Assembly (NCBI GenBank): GCA_023512835.1
Contig: CM042089.1
Span: 26,478,440-26,542,439 of the forward strand
Length of the DNA stretch: 64,000 nt
Direction of reading: 5' to 3'
Source: Taxillus chinensis
Lineage: Eukaryota > Streptophyta > Magnoliopsida > Santalales > Loranthaceae
Below, one piece after another: positions 10,700 to 21,859 of the stretch. The first letter of the stretch is position 1. The number at the start of each line of letters is the position of its first letter. The notes under the pieces were generated by a model, which saw nothing but the letters and a program-made list of their open reading frames with translations, made no database searches and was not told the DNA's origin. The position numbers were made by a program, and so were the translations under genes.

Positions 10700-12258
10700 A
10701 TTGGTTAACTTAGGAGGTTTATTGGTTGACCTTGCATTTGAGCGGTCAGCTGGGTCAGAAAACATCTAAATAGTGATATGCTCGCTATTTTGAGCGTTTT
10801 GACTGTATTTGAGCTTAATTTGGAGTTCGTGACCCCAAAGGCCAATTATTATTTTAGAAGTTAATTAATTAATAATCAATTAAAGAGAAAGGCAGTACAT
10901 ATAAATAGGAGGAAAAGAAAGAGAGCTTCCACGTTACGCTATCGCGTTCGTGCGTTTGAGAGCTAGAGAGAGAGAGAGAGAGAGAGAGCTTGGAAGCTTG
11001 GCAACTTGGGGCACTTGGAGCTCATTAGATCTATAAGAACCCTTCATGTAGGTGTCGTCTTGATTCTATACTCCTTGCTTGCCGTAATATGAGATTAACT
11101 TGCATATAGGAGGGAATTTTGTGAAATTCGTAGTAAACCCTAGGTGAATTGGGGATTGCTTAGAAATTGATAAATATGTTATGTTTGTGTTAAATCTTGA
11201 TGATAAATCATCTAAGTAGTTAAAGTATCATTTTATGGGTGTTTGCATGCTTAAATATGAGGATTTAACTAGTATAATTGAGTTACGAGACGAAACTAGG
11301 ATGAATGCAATCGATAGTTTGCATTTGGAGAACTACTCAACACGGTTCGAGGTTAGAGCATCGAGCTAACCTTGAGAAGCGCGTCGAGTAGAGAGCTTCG
11401 AGCAAAATATAGCATCAAACAAGCTTGAGCTGAGTCTCAAGCACGGTGCCTCGAGCAGTGTACCTCAAGCAGAGGGTTTGTGTGTTGCTCAGGTCTAGTA
11501 GTATCAAGTGTCAAGCAAGAGTGTCGAGCATGGGGCTCGAGTAGTTGGCTAGTTTTGTCCTGGTGCAGTTGCCAATGGTCTAAAAGCTTTATTAAGGTAC
11601 TATATATTGGTGTTTATTTGGCATAATATGTTAAATGATGTGAATATGATTTTGGATTTAGCTCCTCATAAATTTCAGAGGCTTAGAGGGTAGCAGTTTT
11701 GATGGTATTTAGTGGTTGAATTTGTATATTTAACAATTGGGATTGTGTTGGTAGCTTGGCTATGACCCCTTGAACTAAGATACCTTTGAGTGGGTGTGAC
11801 CTTTGTTGGGTGTAGCAGGCTGAGGCCTGAGATGAGCTCTTGGCAAGCTGATATTGTACCTGAAAAGTAGATCGATGCCACACACACACACACACGATTT
11901 GCACAAGACAGGCTGAGGCCTGGGTTGAGCTACTAAGCTCATGATGCTAATGCTGAGTGCTCTGAGATGATGATCTTTATGAGGATCGTGGACAAACTGA
12001 CTCATGTTGTGGATAGATTGGGTCTTGATGTTGTCTGCAGGCTGAGTCTTGATAATTGTGCAAACTACAAAATGCACGAGTACACTGAGCATGTAATATA
12101 GACTTATTAGTTTTGCATAGTAGGGTGATTGGAGTTATGGGTTCACCTATTGAGCTTATAGCTCACCCATACTTTATTGTTTATTCCTTTTAGGTGTGAC
12201 CCAAGACTAGTGGAGAACTTTCTTCCAGAAAGACATGCCTACTACTTTGATGTATGAC
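10700..12258 (+). mobile_element. Family-A gypsy LTR, fragment 2
   Basis: The segment is colinear with about 30930-32745 of the intact solo LTR. It shares the TGGTTGAC...TTTGAGCGGTCA start, a GAGCGTTTTGACTGT block, ATATAAATAGGA, a GA tract (10965-10988), a TCGA-rich block (about 11340-11560), and the end containing GTGTGACCCAAGACTAGTGG. Both LTR ends are missing and divergence is high, so it is an old relic. Its orientation is opposite to fragment 1. Confidence 0.75.
10965..10988. repeat. (GA)n microsatellite
   Basis: Twelve GA units just downstream of ATATAAATAGG in the family-A LTR fragment. Confidence 0.9.
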
Positions 12259-14080
12259 AAGAACCCCAACTTAACCGTTTAGTAGCACAGGTCATACTTT
12301 GGTGTGATAATTTTGAAAACTCATAATTTACTTCAAATACTCCTACATTTTTGTCCAAACTGGGTTAGCACAAGTATACTTTTGGTAGAAAAAACATGAA
12401 AAGGTAAAATACAAGAAAACATCTTAATTAATGGAGATTCAACAAAAGTTTCGAAGGGCATCATTTTAATAAACGCCTCAAGCCCTCTAAATCTTGAGAC
12501 CAACCCTAATTTTGTTCAACCACTTTAATTACTTCTTTCTCAGTGTTACTTCTCTAATGGATGACTTATTTATGATCAAATCATAAATTAGGATTTATAA
12601 ATACACTATATCCAGCATAGTTATATATACTTGATTTCACCCAAAACTTCCAAATTAGACATTATCGAAATATCATTAATCTTTACTCTCTATAATATTA
12701 TATATTCAAAATATCGAAATAATTGAAATACATTTTATCTCACACATTGGTAACTGAAAAGTTATAAATTTGAGACATTAATTAATTTAATGACTTGAAT
12801 TAAAATTTATTTATAAATCAACCATTAAAAGATAGAATGTAAAACTCTACATAAAATGAAATGAATATTCATTAAGAAACGAATGTGTTTGGCTAAGCAT
12901 GTTTTCAACAGTTTTCTATACTCAAATATTGAAAATTATCTCCGACGCTTGTTTGGTAATTGATTTCAGATTTGATATTCAAATTTTTTTATTGATACTC
13001 AATCGCATTAAAATGAAAATATCTTTTATATATTTTCATTTTATGTTTTTTTACTCCATTTATCTCTGCCGTTATCTTTGCCTTGCCTTAAACAGCTTGG
13101 ATCTAGCCAAAGACCCCCGATGAAGTATCATCAGCCGTAATCCTCCCTCCCGCTACCATCAATGGAGAATGTCAATGCCTCTCTTCGTCATGCCTTGATG
13201 ATTGTTTATGCACATAGTCAGTCCTCCTAAGATCCCTCTTCCCCAAAATCTAGGGTTGAGGTTTGTAGGTTCCACGAAGAAGAAGAACAAGAACAAGAAC
13301 AAGAAAAAATTCGATTCGATCAGATAGAGCAAATTGGAAAAGGAGGATTATCGTCTTTGTCTGCAGCGGCAATGATGTCGGGTGGTGATCTCATCTGAGC
13401 ACAACACCTTCTGATCCCCCCTCATGCCCGTCACTCTCTCCCCCATTGGTGTCCTCCTCAAGCATGACACCTTCCACTTGGATGCCATGACAAGCAAGGA
13501 TGGTGATCTCGTAGTCTCCTCATGTCTTGAATTTGTGTGCAATGATGGGACTAGAGGTAGGAAGGAAAGAGGCATGCGGGTAGGAATGAATTTTATCATT
13601 CATTCAGTCATAATCCTATCAATATATATAATGTCACTGTAAACCTTCGACGATAATATGAAATTACATCACTCACACAATGGCCCACATAATTGGGCTG
13701 TGAATAAGAAACATAGCTGTTGGATAGATGAAAAAGAGGAAGAAAGGATTTTTGAATTTACTTTCCAAGGGCGACTCATTTATTTCTCAGAGCCCCAACA
13801 AGCGGACATTATCGACAACCGATCCACAGGAAGTAGAAAAACGGATCCAAGAATAAAACATAATTAAGAACAATAATAACAAGATCTGAAATTTTGACCA
13901 CCTTTGAACGAATCTCAGGTGCTCGCTACATGTTTACGGCTTTTGTTTTTCTGGGAAATTAATGTGGTCACCAGGAAACGCATAATGCCATTTACATCAA
14001 CCATAATTTATTTCCCACTTCTCCAATTTTTCCCATTTGTCTCATCACACAATCTAGTCCTTAGATCCCATCGGAACCTC
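12259..14080. other. Low-repeat intergenic DNA upstream of the phytocyanin gene
   Basis: AT-rich DNA with no recognisable gene or repeat. Short open frames at 13348-13642 and 13658-13867 show no known domain, and I do not call them. The part just before 14081 is the probable promoter of the phytocyanin gene. Confidence 0.5.
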
Positions 14081-14087
14081 TATAAAT
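14081..14087 (+). promoter_or_regulatory. TATA box of the phytocyanin gene
   Basis: CCTCTATAAATCCC lies 132 bases before the ATG, giving a leader of about 100 bases. It is the only good TATA match in the preceding 300 bases. Confidence 0.6.
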
Positions 14088-14212
14088 CCCATCCCAACCC
14101 TGCCTTCAAATTATCAACGTCTAACTTTTTTTTTTGCACCCTGAATCAAAAAAAGTGCCTTGTCGTTTTCTGCCTCGTGCACTGCTCTGAGCTCCCACGA
14201 CTGCAATAAGCA

Positions 14213-14405
14213 ATGGAGCTTTCGAGATACGTGGCTGTGTTGTTTGCCTTGTTCTCAGTGGGCTGCATGGTGTCACCATCTCAAGCTTGTAGATTCGTTG
14301 TTGGTGGGAAAGATGGGTGGGTTCCCAAGCCTTCGGAGGATTACAATCACTGGGCTCAGAGACAGAGGTTTGAAGTTAATAATACTTTGGGTAAAACCCC
14401 CTCCC

Positions 14406-14436
<31 letters not shown>

Positions 14437-15369
14437 TTGGGTGTCATCTCAAAATGGTGTTGTTTAGATTAATTAAAGTCCAATTAGAGTGACAGCACCC
14501 ATTTTTATGCGAGGCCAAAAATGAAAATTCACACACTCATCTTTCAAAGCAGGTGGCGATGAGGATGTCACGACAAATCGGCTCCCAATGTCTTTATTTT
14601 ACTTTTATCTTAATGGTGCCATTAGTCAGGACTGTTCTAATTCTAACATATGTTGAGTTATATTCTGAAATTATTATATGTGACATCATGCTCCCTTAAT
14701 TCTGCATGTTTCCTACTGTCAAATAATAAATAATAATAATAATACAAAAAAAGTCAATTCATTTTGCTAAAATTTTATGCAAATTTGAGTACTCTAATCC
14801 TCCAATCTCAAGTACGACCATATCATCTGAGGTGGTAATTGAGATATGAATATATTGGCCACAATTTTGTCTGATTCAAAATCCGAAAGAGTTGTTATTA
14901 TATTGTTTTGGTTTTGGCAGTTTTCAACTACAAAAAAGGGTCAGATTCTGTAATGTTAGTTACAGAGCAAGATTACCAGAAATGTGAGAACAGACAACCC
15001 ATACTGGAACTCAAAGACGGCAACTCCGTGTTCAAGCTCAATAATTCAGGCCACGTCTTCTTCATTAGCGGCATATCCTGCAACTGCATGGATGGTGAGA
15101 GGCTTGAGATTGTTGTCCTGGCCGTCAGAAACCACCACAATGATTCCCAATCACCGCCTCCGATGGTGTCATCACCACCTTCCCCACCTCCGTCCAAGGC
15201 TCCCAGCGCCCAGCCTTCCGCGAATTCATCTTCCGATGGGGGCTGGAATGCTCCTCCTCCTCCGCCGCCGGCCACGCTTGTTCCAACTTCTTTTGCCCCG
15301 GGTTTGCGTTTGGGGGGGTTTCGTGTTGGGGTGGGTCTAGTATTGGGTACCTTTGTTGGGTTGTTTTAG
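14213..15369 (+). CDS. ENODL: Early nodulin-like protein (phytocyanin family), GPI-anchored type
   Basis: Two exons, 14213-14390 and 14921-15369, join across a GT-AG intron and encode 208 residues. Residues 1-26 form a signal peptide ending in SPSQA. The plastocyanin-like domain follows (FVVGGKDGWV, EDYNHWAQRQRFEVNNTL, YKKGSDSVMLV, NSVFKLNNSGHVFFISG). The intron position, after the strand leading to FNYKKGSDSV, is typical of this family. The usual type-I copper ligands are absent: no His in the FNYKKG segment and no CxxxxH motif after FFISG. It therefore fits the early nodulin-like subgroup, which does not bind copper. A Pro/Ser/Ala-rich stretch (SPPPMVSSPPSPPPSKAPSA) predicts arabinogalactan glycosylation. 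The hydrophobic C-terminus suggests GPI attachment at the plasma membrane outer face. Members act in cell-wall and reproductive signalling; the exact role here is unknown. Confidence 0.88.
14407..14437. repeat. (ATT)n microsatellite in the phytocyanin intron
   Basis: About ten TTA units, 17 bases after the splice donor of the gene's only intron. Confidence 0.95.
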
Positions 15370-15599
15370 AGATTTTTTTTCCTTCTTCTTTCCAAAGTGG
15401 GTTGAGTGTTTGGTTAGCTTTGTTGGGTGTTGGAGTGTGTTTTATTTTTGGGTAGCGTTGTTGTGTTGTTTTAGATTTAATTTTTCCTTTTATCATGAGA
15501 ATGTGGAGTGTTTGGGTAGCATTGTTCCAAGGACTTGACGGGTTTGCTTGATTTTGAAAAGAAAATTCGGTTAATCCATCAGAATTTGCCGAATATTTG

Positions 15600-16800
15600 T
15601 TCCACAAGTTATGCTAAAAGCGACAGTGAACAAAATAAGAAAGTTTAGTTCATGTAAAGAATTATTGTCACGATTCCTTCAGTTGATATCATGATAATCA
15701 AGGCGAACAAAGCAGTTTGAGTTGCCACAAGTTAATTTGTGCACTGTTTCACCCGCCTCTAAAAATATAGTTAAACCCGCGAGTAGTTACGTGATGCCAT
15801 AAGAATAAGATCTTATGAGCCGCCAACTAATATATGATTTAATTATAACTAAATGATTTGTATGCTTTTTGTGTCCACTTAAGCAGTCAAAATACTACCT
15901 ATTGTATTTTGAGATGACCGTAACTATTAGCTACCTATTGTATACAAAAAATAATAATTATATATATATACAAAAATGAGTAATACTATGTAATTAATAA
16001 ATAACTGATATAATCCAGAAAAAAATAATATATTTATAAATTAACCATACTTGTCATATTAGTTATGGTTTCAATACGGCAAAACAAAACAGTTGCATAT
16101 ATTATTTTTAATATACCAGTAATATTTTATTAATATTTTATTATATTAAATGTATTTATATATTTATCTATATGATATTTATAGATTGGATACCATCCTA
16201 TATGTTTGTGTATGTGTATATGTACATATATATATATAATAAAGATTTTAGCCATAAAACTTAAATTATAATATATATATATATATGTGTGCATGTGAGA
16301 AAATCTAATATGGGATGGTATCCAATCTAATTAGATTTGATAGCACTTCAAAAAATGCAAACATAATGAAAGTACATAGAATATATGTAGTTTAATCAAT
16401 GACTTAGTTTATGAATGACATATTTTGGAGTTTATCTATTGTGATAAGAGATCACCACTGGTGTCTTGTGATGACTCATATTTGAGATAGTTCACTAGAT
16501 AGTCTCAAATTGATTTTGGAGTTTATTGGGGTATTTGTAGGTACTTTTACGGGTTTACCAGGTGAACAATGAAGACAAAAGATGGATTTGAAGTAAAAAT
16601 AGTTTGATTACACCAAAATCTGAGGTGTCCCAAATCGTATGATTGGTTTTTGTGATTTTGATGATACGGCCACCATATCCTTGATGATGTGCCAATCCAG
16701 TATGGTGATATGGTGATGTTTTGGTGATCGTATAGTGTTAATCTTATCACATGGAAGCTTTGGTTTGATTGGAACAATTTAAAAAGAGGTAAAAGCATAC
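15600..16800. other. AT-rich intergenic DNA
   Basis: No gene seen. It contains short TA runs (about 15960, 16230 and 16275) and the inverted repeat listed separately. Confidence 0.5.
16183..16328. repeat. 21-bp inverted repeat with AT-rich loop
   Basis: AGATTGGATACCATCC... (16183-16203) and ...GGATGGTATCCAATCT (16308-16328) are inverted copies with one mismatch, separated by 104 bases rich in TA. It could be a foldback or MITE-type element. No target duplication was resolved. Confidence 0.65.
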
Positions 16801-16809
16801 TTTCACATG

Positions 16810-17287
16810 AGATGTTATGGTATTAGAGTAGAGAGAGAAAGAGGGAAAAAGAAGAGGAGGAGAAGGAAGGAGAAAGGTGAATCTTGAAAGTTTTTGATAG
16901 GTCTTTAGCATATTCCAGGTAGGTATTTTATCCCTCTAAATCTCTCCCATGTTCTTGCCTTGGTTAGGAATTGATAGAAATCATCGATTGGATGTTGAAT
17001 CCCAGGAATTAGTGTTTTGACATGAAAATAGGGTAATTAGTTTCTGATTAGAAACTTAGATTTTTTTTTTACAATAATATAATAGTCTTTTTGATATAAT
17101 GACTACAAAATGGGTTTTGGATGTTGGGAGTGATTAATATGTCTGATCCATTCGACGGAATGTTTGGTTAGAAATTAGTGTTTTTGTCGACATCTACTTG
17201 TAGCCAACTTTGTTGGTTATATTGTTTTGGTAATTTTTATTGTCATTTTTATTACCATATTGATGATGCTTAGGTAACCTTAGAGTA
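16810..17287 (+). mobile_element. Probable LTR leader remnant
   Basis: A purine-rich GAGAGAGAAAGAGG stretch is followed by CAGGTAGGT (16916-16924). This is the same order as in the LTR leaders elsewhere in the window. Sequence appears to resume after the solo LTR at 20031. No LTR ends could be fixed. Confidence 0.35.
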
Positions 17288-17560
17288 TGTAAGGACCAGT
17301 ATTCGAGTGACCTTATAAGTCAACATGAACGTTTTGAGTTATTATTATTATTAATATAATTATTTTAATATTTGAGTTTATTATAATATGTTAATATTAT
17401 TATTATTAATATACATATTTTAATATTTTGAGTTTATTGTTATTATAATATTATTAGTAAAATTATTTAAGCATCTTAAGTTTATTATTGTTATAATAAT
17501 TAATGTTATTATTATTACTGCTATTAATAAAATTATTGAGGTTATTATTATAAATACAAA

Positions 17561-17593
<33 letters not shown>

Positions 17594-18032
17594 CATTGTT
17601 AAAATTAAATAATAAAAGGAATAAAATATTAATAAGTATAAAAGGAGAATGAACTTAGGGTAGAAACCCTACGTGCGTATCTGCACAGAGCCTGGTGAGA
17701 GAAAAGTATAGGATTTGAAGCAATCGCGTTCTACTGATTTCTCGAGACTAGATCCAGGTAGGTAGTGATTCATCCTACTCTATCCTAATAGATAAAATCT
17801 ACTATCGAATAACTAGGTTTAACATATAACTGTATCATATATATATATATGACTGTGCGATTCACTTCGTTGCTATTCAATTATTCGGTTGACATTGAAA
17901 TATATTGGGGCGTGTTGGTTTACACTGCATGTGATATGAGATAATAGTTGCAATTGACGAAAATTGCATGGGGGATTTCAAGTTCCGTCCGCAGTCGTCG
18001 GCGACCGCATTATATGTGGTGTTTGTGTCTAC

Positions 18033-18036
<4 letters not shown>

Positions 18037-18092
<56 letters not shown>
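18037..18092. repeat. (TA)n microsatellite
   Basis: About 28 uninterrupted TA units inside the solo LTR. Confidence 0.95.
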
Positions 18093-18095
<3 letters not shown>

Positions 18096-18185
18096 AGAAG
18101 TTGTGGTTGCACGACCGTGACTGGGAGTGCAGAGGACCCAATAGCTTTCCATTTCAATTTCTAAACCCAAGTCGCCTTTGATTAC

Positions 18186-18994
18186 TAAGAGCCTGTTTGG
18201 TAGCTGTTTCCTAAATATGTTTTCTGCATTTAAATGCAGAATACATCTTCCCTTTTTTGTTTGGTTAGAGTTTTCACTTAAGGTTTTCAAAAATTATGTG
18301 TTCTCAAATACAATAAAATGAAAACATCTTTTTGGTGTTTTCATTTTATGTTTTCTGTTTTCCGGCGAAACCATTGTAATCCGGCGACTGTCCCCCGCCA
18401 GTCCGGCGACCATCCCCTTGCCAGTCCGACGGCGCCCCGCCTAACAGTCCGGCAACACGCGCGGCAGCCCCAGTTCTGCACGGCGACGGCCTCCCCTGCC
18501 AGTTCGGCGACGGCCCAGATCTACGTTGCGACGCCCCTCCTGCTAGTTCGGTGACGCGCGACAGCTCAGATCTGCGTTGCAACGGCCTCCCCTTCCAGTC
18601 CGGCAACGGCGCGACCCCCTTGTCAGTCCGGCGATGGCGCAGCCCTCCCCCGGCGACCCCGATCTGCGTTGCCATGGCTCCCCCCCGCTAGTTCGGTGAT
18701 GGCGCAGCCCACCCCCAACGACCCCCGATTTGCGTTGCCATGGCTCCCCCCTGCCAGTCCGGCGATGGCGCAGCCCTCCCCCGATGACCCCGATCTGTGT
18801 TGCCATGGCTCCCCCTGCCCGTCCGGCGATGGCGCGACCCACCCCCACGACCCAGATCTGTTTTCAATTTCACAGAAAACCATCACCAAACAAAAACAAC
18901 TGTATTCAATTTACCAAAAATGCTTTCCACATGCTGTTTGCAAAAATCGTTTCTGAAAACAAAAAAATGAAAACGGGCACCAAACATACCCTAA
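18186..18994. mobile_element. MITE-like element with GC-rich core
   Basis: The ends are degenerate inverted repeats: AAGAGCCTGTTTGGTAG at the left and, reversed, TTAGGGTATGTTTGGTGCC at the right. The flanking 150 bases on each side are also similar on opposite strands (the ATGTTTTCTG / GTTTTCAGAA regions). GCCTGTTTGGTA-type ends are common in hAT-like plant MITEs. The interior is a GC-rich tandem array, unlike its AT-rich surroundings. No transposase is encoded, and the target duplication is unclear. Confidence 0.5.
18420..18858. repeat. GC-rich ~65-bp tandem array
   Basis: A unit holding GATCTGCGTTGCCATGGCTCC, then CCAGTCCGGCGATGGCG and CAGCCCTCCCC, recurs with starts near 18510, 18567, 18660, 18726, 18791 and 18852. 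The last three spacings are 65-66 bases. Frames open on both strands simply reflect this composition. Confidence 0.75.
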
Positions 18995-20237
18995 CTATTT
19001 CTGATGTTTTTTTCTTATGACTTTTATCTTGCATAATTTAGAAAATTCATTTTAATGATGTTTTCTTTTGATGTTTTAATAATTACTAAACCCAAGTCCC
19101 AGGCGTAGATACCAATGGATCACAACTTACCGATGCCTTTTCTTGTTCTCTCCCCATTTGTTTCTTTTGTTTTTTTTAATTAAAAGGTTGGAGAAAAATA
19201 ATATTATTATGAAATAATATTTTAGGTTAATAATATTTAACCACACAAGACATAAATGTGAAGTTAAATGCATATTAAACTTGTATGTTTCCATTTATTA
19301 TTATTATTATTCCGTTTCTAATAATATTTTCTATATTATTTTGGTTATTCGAAAATGTGATTTCTTTTGATATTGAAACCTTGAGAGTTAAATAATAAAC
19401 TTATATGCATTATTTGTAAATTTAAACATGGTTTGAGGCTTAATATTGATAGTTTGACATTAAAAATATTATTTGTGGCATATTATTATTGGTTTGGTGA
19501 TTTAAATGTTTGCCAAAGTTGTTGTATTGAATAATGATTATTGAAAAATTCTGGCATAAGCATATACTGATCATATAGGCTTAGGATTTCATATTATAGG
19601 ATGGTGAGGAGATGAAGATCACCTACTGGGCATTCGTGCTCACCCCTACTTTGTTGACATGTTTTAGGTATCGACTTATTCGCTAAGGGTTGGTCCGAAG
19701 TTAATTATTATTTATTTCACATTTTGTCATAACTTGGTTTATGAATTTTGTAAGACATAATTGGTTTTTATCCGGACGAGGTTCCGTGAAAGTTGTATTG
19801 GATTTATAGCATGACTCTGATATTAATAAATTATTTTTCTTAGTTTCATAACATGTGGGAATGTATAGGAATACCCCTAATGTATGATTGTACATGTATA
19901 TTTCGGACAGGACCTGCTATGTAGTCTATATTAGTGCTAGTCACCAACCCCTTGACCCTTCGGGTGCGGGCATGGGGAAGTCACACTCTTAGTTCTGGTC
20001 CTTCCGAGATTTAGGGGGCATGACAGAGTAACCTTATAAGTTGATAATATTAATTTTATTATTATTGTTTATGTTATTTCTGGGCTGTGTTTGTTGGATT
20101 GCTTGTATGTTGAGTGCGATTATGAGAGTTATTAGTGATAGGTGGCATTGGTTTCTCCTACTAATGGTGTTTCACTAGTATTAGTTATTATTAACGAATG
20201 ACATTGACTATTATGATAGGTGGCACAAGTTATCCTT

Positions 20238-20414
20238 GTCACGTCTCCAAATTCTAGATCCTCGAAACTAAGTAGTGACTTTCTATGCTTATATCCGAAT
20301 GATCAAAAAGTTGGTGAGAAGCATATGAAGAGACTACACAATGAGTGATATATCTAACATGTTACTTGTATAATCATACAATAAGGATAATCTTTTACAC
20401 TCCCAAATAAATAA

Positions 20415-20482
<68 letters not shown>

Positions 20483-20760
20483 CAATCAATCATCAGACAC
20501 ATGTCACCATAAAATATCATACATGGCTCAATCAAAGTATGACTCTCCAAGAACCCATGTCCTAGATATATATAAACAGTAAAACCCAAATGCTAGTCTA
20601 GGACATACATCAGCCAGGCAGTAGTCTATTGCTATTGTAGGTTTGCTATGATAACACATGAAACACAAACAACAACACATAAGGGTGAGCAATAGAACCT
20701 GAACAAGTGATTTATAACTCCATACCACCCTATTGCCCAATCAGTACCTAATCTATATCC
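20238..20760 (-). mobile_element. Gypsy LTR fragment
   Basis: It opens TGTCACGTCTCCAAATTCTAG, like the TGTCACGCCCC end of family A. It later contains AAACACAAACAACAACACA followed by TAAGGGTGAGC, matching in order the AACAACAAG...GGGGTGAGC block at 24010. It is diverged and truncated. A long TA microsatellite interrupts it. Confidence 0.45.
20422..20476. repeat. (TA)n microsatellite
   Basis: About 27 TA units. Confidence 0.95.
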
Positions 20761-21835
20761 TAGTTTTCAAAGCACGAAGGCGACCCAGGCATTTGAGGGT
20801 CCGAACTAGGCAAGCTTCGCCTAGGTGATCTAGGCATTTTTAATATATATATATATATATATATTTTACATCTGATTTTTTATTGCAATTCTAAACATTA
20901 GAGCATAAAGATACGAAGGAAAAAGTAAAAACAATCCAACTTAATACATAAGTTAGGAAGTTTAACATAAGTTTATAATATTAAAATAGATAAAATTTTT
21001 AAATGTACAATAAAAAATATTGAATCAAAAGTCAACAAGTAAATTATCATCCTATGTTGCCTCAAGTGACTAATTCTGGTGTATAGGATCAGAAGGTGTG
21101 ACACTAAAATCATCTTTAATGTTTTTATCATCATTTATATCCACCTCAACTTCTAAAGCTTCTTCTACTTCTAGATCTAGCAACTCCTCATTTCTCACTC
21201 TCCTTGGTCTATTATGGCCTTGAAAAGAGGTAGATGCTCCAATTTCTCTATCAACCATATCCCATGTAATATCATCATTATGAACCAAATCTTCAGTTAG
21301 TTGGCCAGTCATCCATTCACTGCTCCAATATAATTTTTCAAGCATCAAAGGATTATAATTTCTACATGTTTCCTTCCTCTCTTGGATCCTTGTTCGAAGA
21401 CGATGATTATAATAAATGTAGACAAGGTCATTTAATCGTTGATGCTCTAATCTATTTCTCTTCTTGGAGTGAATCTAAATAAAAATTATAAGTTTCTTAT
21501 TAAAATTTGACATTTGTATAAATCATTTAATATTCAAAATAATTATGAATTAATGAATAACTTACAAACTCAAAAGTGCTCCAATTGCGTTCACAACTGG
21601 GTGATAAACAACAGAGACTTAGTAGGACACAACAATTTTACAAAGGTCAGGCATAGAACTCCTATGCCTTTCCCACCATGTGACTGCAAATTATTGATGA
21701 TAATTTATTAATATGTAAATAAGATTAAGGACAAATATAATATTTTAAAAAAATTACTTGGATTTAAAATGTTTTTTTGTCTAATGACCATTTCCTTAGC
21801 AAAACTTCCAGTACTGCCACTATAAGCACTAGATT
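20761..21835 (-). pseudogene. hAT-superfamily transposase remnant (C-terminal dimerisation region)
   Basis: On the - strand, residues resembling TGSFAKEMVIRQKNILNPS (about 21820-21760) are followed by a damaged stretch and then CERNWSTFEF, the hallmark of the hAT C-terminal dimerisation domain, ending at 21566 with a GTAAG donor. A last exon, 21474-21070, begins IHSKKRNRLEHQRLNDLVY and continues to an acidic tail and stop. Domestic and autonomous hAT genes share this intron pattern. The DDE region and BED zinc finger are absent, and a frameshift lies before CERNW. The terminal region 20761-20870 has GGCGACCCAGGC / CTTCGCCTAGG subterminal motifs. Confidence 0.75.
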
Positions 21836-21859
21836 GTGTTAGGAAAAATATGATTCGGT

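Larger units (their letters stand above)
17288..20025 (+). mobile_element. Solo LTR, gypsy-type, with nested insert
   Basis: The block starts TGTAAGGACCAGTATTCG and ends TTTAGGGGGCATGACA. Perfect 5-bp duplications GAGTA flank it (17283-17287 and 20026-20030), which proves a single insertion. It has no internal coding region, so it is a solo LTR left by LTR-LTR recombination. The 3' part resembles the family-A LTR in design (GCTCACCCCTAC, then CACCAACCCCTTGACCC, then a GGTGCGGGCA segment) but the sequence is a distinct family. A GC-rich MITE-like element at 18186-18994 and a long TA microsatellite swell it to 2738 bp. Confidence 0.88.

Noticed and set aside
13348..13867. Short frames upstream of the phytocyanin gene.
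   Set aside because: No recognisable domain and no splice or promoter context; likely chance frames.
18346..18889. Several overlapping open frames on both strands in the GC-rich block.
   Set aside because: They are translations of a ~65-bp tandem repeat without a known domain. Openness on both strands follows from GC-rich, stop-poor repeats.
20031..20237. Attempt to pair this with 17281 as a larger LTR.
   Set aside because: The GAGTA duplication fixes the solo LTR ends; the flanking ACCTTATAAGT similarity is short and may be chance or an older LTR.
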